From positions 2,232,001-2,296,000 of the forward strand of contig NZ_CP047650.1 in the NCBI RefSeq assembly GCF_009906855.1: a stretch of 64,000 nt of DNA. The letters are read 5' to 3'. Each line of letters starts with the position of its first letter. Position 1 is the first letter of the stretch. Origin of the DNA: Xylophilus rhododendri (GTDB lineage Bacteria > Pseudomonadota > Gammaproteobacteria > Burkholderiales > Burkholderiaceae_C). The notes below the pieces were generated by a model that saw only the letters and a program-made list of their open reading frames with translations, searched no databases and was not told where the DNA came from. A program made the translations under genes and the position numbers. Below are positions 62,220-64,000 of this stretch, in pieces.

Positions 62220-62849
62220 ATGAAACGTATCGCAGCGCTTTTCCTCGTCGCCGCCGCAGCCGCGCTGGCCGGCTGCTCGACCACCCGCCTGGTCGACAGC
62301 GATGTGCAATCCTTCTCCACCCTGCCCGCCATCCCGCCGGGCGCCAGCTACCGCTTCGAACGCACGCTCTCGCAGCAGACCGTGCCGGTGCAGCAGAACA
62401 TGCTGGAGACCGTGGCCCAGCAGTCGCTGGAGCGGGTCGGCCTGAAGCACGACGAAACCAGCCCCACCTACAGCGTGCAGGTGGGCCTGCAGGCGCAGCG
62501 CCGGGTGGAGTACGACCCCTTCGGCCCGGGCTTCGGTCCCGGCTGGGGCCCGTACGGCGGTTTCGGCCCGGGCTGGCGCCGGGGTTACTACGGCGGCGGC
62601 TTCTACGGCTATCCCGGCGGCCGCTTTCCGGACCGCGTGATCTACGCCCAGCAGGTCGGCCTGACGGTGCGCGACATCGCCAGCGGCCGCATCGTCTACG
62701 AGACCCATGCAGCGCACGACAGCCTCTATCCCGCCGACACCCAGGTGCTGACGGTGATGATGGATTCGGCCCTCTTCGGCTTCCCGCAGGCGCCGGTGGG
62801 CGTGCGCCGGGTCAACGTCGAGATTCCCAAGGTCAGCAGCGCACGCTGA
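62220..62849 (+). CDS. DUF4136-like lipoprotein with Gly/Tyr/Phe-rich insert
   Basis: A 209-residue lipoprotein: signal peptide ending in the lipobox LAGC (Cys about 19), then STTRLVDSDVQSFSTL, typical of DUF4136 lipoproteins. Residues about 97-137 form a low-complexity insert rich in Gly, Pro, Tyr, Phe, Trp and Arg (GFGPGW and GYYGGG runs). The end (VNVEIPK) is conserved. ATG 62220 has AGGAG six bases upstream. It is 25 bases after ttcA. Function unknown. Confidence 0.85.
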   Translation: MKRIAALFLVAAAAALAGCSTTRLVDSDVQSFSTLPAIPPGASYRFERTLSQQTVPVQQNMLETVAQQSLERVGLKHDETSPTYSVQVGLQAQRRVEYDPFGPGFGPGWGPYGGFGPGWRRGYYGGGFYGYPGGRFPDRVIYAQQVGLTVRDIASGRIVYETHAAHDSLYPADTQVLTVMMDSALFGFPQAPVGVRRVNVEIPKVSSAR

Positions 62850-62893
62850 GCGCCTTTCACCGGCGCGACACCAGCGCTCACACCGCCCTGTGC

Positions 62894-62923
62894 ACGGCCC
62901 TGCTATTCTGCAGGGCCGTTTTT
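62894..62923 (+). terminator. Rho-independent terminator after the lipoprotein gene
   Basis: Stem ACGGCCCTGC / GCAGGGCCGT with a TATTCT loop and five Ts at 62919-62923. It lies 44 bases after the lipoprotein stop and 16 before the next gene. Confidence 0.88.
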
Positions 62924-62938
62924 CTTGCCCGATGGTCC

Positions 62939-63580
62939 ATGGACGCCACCCGCATCATTGCCATCCGCCACGGCGAAACCGCCTGGAACGTCGACACCCG
63001 CATCCAGGGCCAGCTCGACATCCCCCTCAACGAAACCGGCGAATGGCAGGCGCGCCAGCTCGGCCGCGCGCTGTCGGCCGAGCCGATCGCCGCCGTCTAC
63101 GCCAGCGACCTGCAGCGCGCCCACCGCACGGCCGAGCATGTGGCCGAGGCGGTCGGCGGCGTGGACGTGCAGCCGATCACCGGCCTGCGCGAGCGGCTCT
63201 TCGGCACCTTCGAGGGCCTGACCTTCCACGACATCGAATCCACCCTGCCCGAGCAGGCGCACCTCTGGCGCACCCGGGTGCCGGATTTCGCGCCGGAGGG
63301 CGGCGAATCGCTGCTGCAGTTCCGCGAACGGGTGCTCGACACCCTGCACCAGCTGGCCGCCCGCCATCCCGGCGAGCAGATCGTGCTGGTCGCCCACGGC
63401 GGCGTGATGGACGTGCTCTACCGCGCCGCCACCGGCCAGGAGCTGCAGGCGCCGCGCACCTGGAAGACCGGCAATGCGGTCATCAACCGCCTGCTGTGGA
63501 CACCCGAATCCGTCACCCTGATCGGCTGGGCCGACGATTCGCACCTGGACCCCGGCACGCTGGACGACACGACGACCTGA
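62939..63580 (+). CDS. Histidine-phosphatase-superfamily protein (phosphoglycerate-mutase-like)
   Basis: A 213-residue protein: RHGET (10-14) with the phosphorylated His11, ASDLQRAHRTAEH (about 60), ERLFGTFEGLTF (about 88; Glu) and VLVAHGGVMDVLY (about 150) with the second His. It looks like cobalamin-type or acid phosphatases of the GpmB/CobC group rather than true mutase. ATG 62939 follows the terminator of the previous gene. Confidence 0.92.
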   Translation: MDATRIIAIRHGETAWNVDTRIQGQLDIPLNETGEWQARQLGRALSAEPIAAVYASDLQRAHRTAEHVAEAVGGVDVQPITGLRERLFGTFEGLTFHDIESTLPEQAHLWRTRVPDFAPEGGESLLQFRERVLDTLHQLAARHPGEQIVLVAHGGVMDVLYRAATGQELQAPRTWKTGNAVINRLLWTPESVTLIGWADDSHLDPGTLDDTTT

Positions 63581-63618
63581 TCGGCGAAGCCGGGCCGGGC
63601 GCGAAAGCGCATGGAAGT

Positions 63619-63644
63619 TTCGCCTTGCGAATCCATCTTTTCGC
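63619..63644 (+). promoter_or_regulatory. TTCGC pair reminiscent of a hrpII/PIP box, off by one base
   Basis: TTCGC occurs at 63619-63623 and 63640-63644 with 16 bases between; a third TTCGC is at 63656-63660. The HrpX/HrpB-type plant-inducible box is TTCGB-N15-TTCGB, so the spacing here is one base too long. It lies 60-85 bases before the edge ORF. Very tentative. Confidence 0.2.
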
Positions 63645-63703
63645 AAGAATCTTCGTTCGCCATTAAAGATTGACGAGAGTGCGCTTCTTTCAGGAGCCTC
63701 TCG

Positions 63704-64000
63704 ATGTCACCGATCCCGACCCGGCACGCCTTGCTGGATCGTTTTGCGCCCCCCGTTCTTGGCGCGTTTCCCGCAACCCCGGGCGGAATCGCCGCCCCGC
63801 CCCGCGCGTCCAGCATTTCGGCATCGTCGTTCTGCGGCTTGCAGGAACCGGAAGGCCACGGCGCCGCGATCGCGCTGCCGGCAATCGCCGGCCAAGCCGG
63901 CTGCGGCGACTTCGCCGCCCCGCCCGACAACCCGCCACGCCCCAGCTTCGTCATCGCCGGCAAGCGCCAAACCCAGAGCCTGTACGGCATGGGCATACAG
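63704..64000 (+). CDS. Incomplete hypothetical protein at the right window edge
   Basis: An ORF of 99 codons without stop runs out of the window. ATG 63704 has AGGAG seven bases upstream. The protein start is MSPIPTRHALLDRFAPPV, then a Pro/Ala/Ser/Gly-rich stretch with two isolated Cys, and IAGKRQTQSLYGMGIQ at the edge. No signal peptide or domain is recognised. The 123-base gap before it is poorer in G+C than the surroundings. Such N-termini occur in type III effectors, but nothing here proves that. The minus-strand frames in this region lack start signals as good as this one. Confidence 0.5.
   Translation, partial: MSPIPTRHALLDRFAPPVLGAFPATPGGIAAPPRASSISASSFCGLQEPEGHGAAIALPAIAGQAGCGDFAAPPDNPPRPSFVIAGKRQTQSLYGMGIQ

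Noticed and set aside
1..64000. Search for tRNA, rRNA, riboswitch, insertion sequences and CRISPR arrays
   Set aside because: No cloverleaf with T-loop sequence, no rRNA-like block, no transposase, and no regularly spaced repeats were seen by eye; a covariance-model scan could still reveal a small RNA.

Overview
The window is 64 kb of a high-GC (roughly two-thirds G+C by eye), densely coding chromosome. The gene content points to the Betaproteobacteria, order Burkholderiales, most likely family Comamonadaceae: a tail of a Bug-type tricarboxylate binding protein, pilT and pilU separated by a cyclic-nucleotide-binding protein, folB next to ttcA, and many solute-transport and catabolic operons. 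No rRNA, tRNA, CRISPR array, insertion sequence or prophage is visible, and no stretch over 300 bases lacks a gene.

Layout. 1-1516: end of a Bug protein, a D-2-hydroxyacid dehydrogenase and a NIPSNAP-like protein. 1529-4712 (minus): phosphatidylserine decarboxylase, a small orphan histidine-kinase dimerisation-like protein, a creatininase-family hydrolase and a LysR regulator. 4908-7484 (plus): a three-repeat exported protein, a DedA protein and an MFS transporter broken by two one-base shifts in G runs. 7578-8098: an antitoxin beside the 3' remnant of a VapC toxin. 8124-12345 (minus): aminotransferase, glutathione transferase, PhzF-like isomerase and a second, paralogous aminotransferase. 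12617-16933 (plus): an SUV3-like helicase and a TonB siderophore receptor behind a Fur-type operator.

16930-38764 (minus) is the most striking part: 15 co-directional genes with no gap over about 75 bases. Read in transcription order they are a polar amino-acid ABC importer, HyuA, HyuB, a class III aminotransferase, a class II aldolase, an AbrB-family membrane protein, an aldehyde dehydrogenase, an IclR regulator, a BisC-type molybdenum enzyme, a complete peptide-type ABC importer and an M14-family metallopeptidase with a large unassigned N-terminal half. It reads as import and stepwise breakdown of a cyclic or amide-linked amino compound whose identity I cannot name. A MocR-type regulator is divergently placed at its head, followed by an orphan GlcD-like oxidase.

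41900-64000 is mostly housekeeping: a TackOD1/degenerate-GGDEF protein, arginase, an MFS exporter, YggS, PilT/cNMP protein/PilU, a beta-hydroxyacid dehydrogenase, outer-membrane phospholipase A, Rep-like helicase, an AEC transporter, a DiaA-like SIS protein, a BON lipoprotein, a ROK kinase, a DUF2905 protein, a MidA-type methyltransferase, a FolM-like reductase (one apparent frameshift), FolB, a MazEF pair lodged between folB and ttcA, a DUF4136 lipoprotein, a histidine phosphatase, and at the right edge an incomplete Ser/Pro/Ala-rich ORF with a good ribosome binding site.

Three genes are each split by a single missing base, always in a G or C run, so base-calling error must be ruled out before they are called dead.
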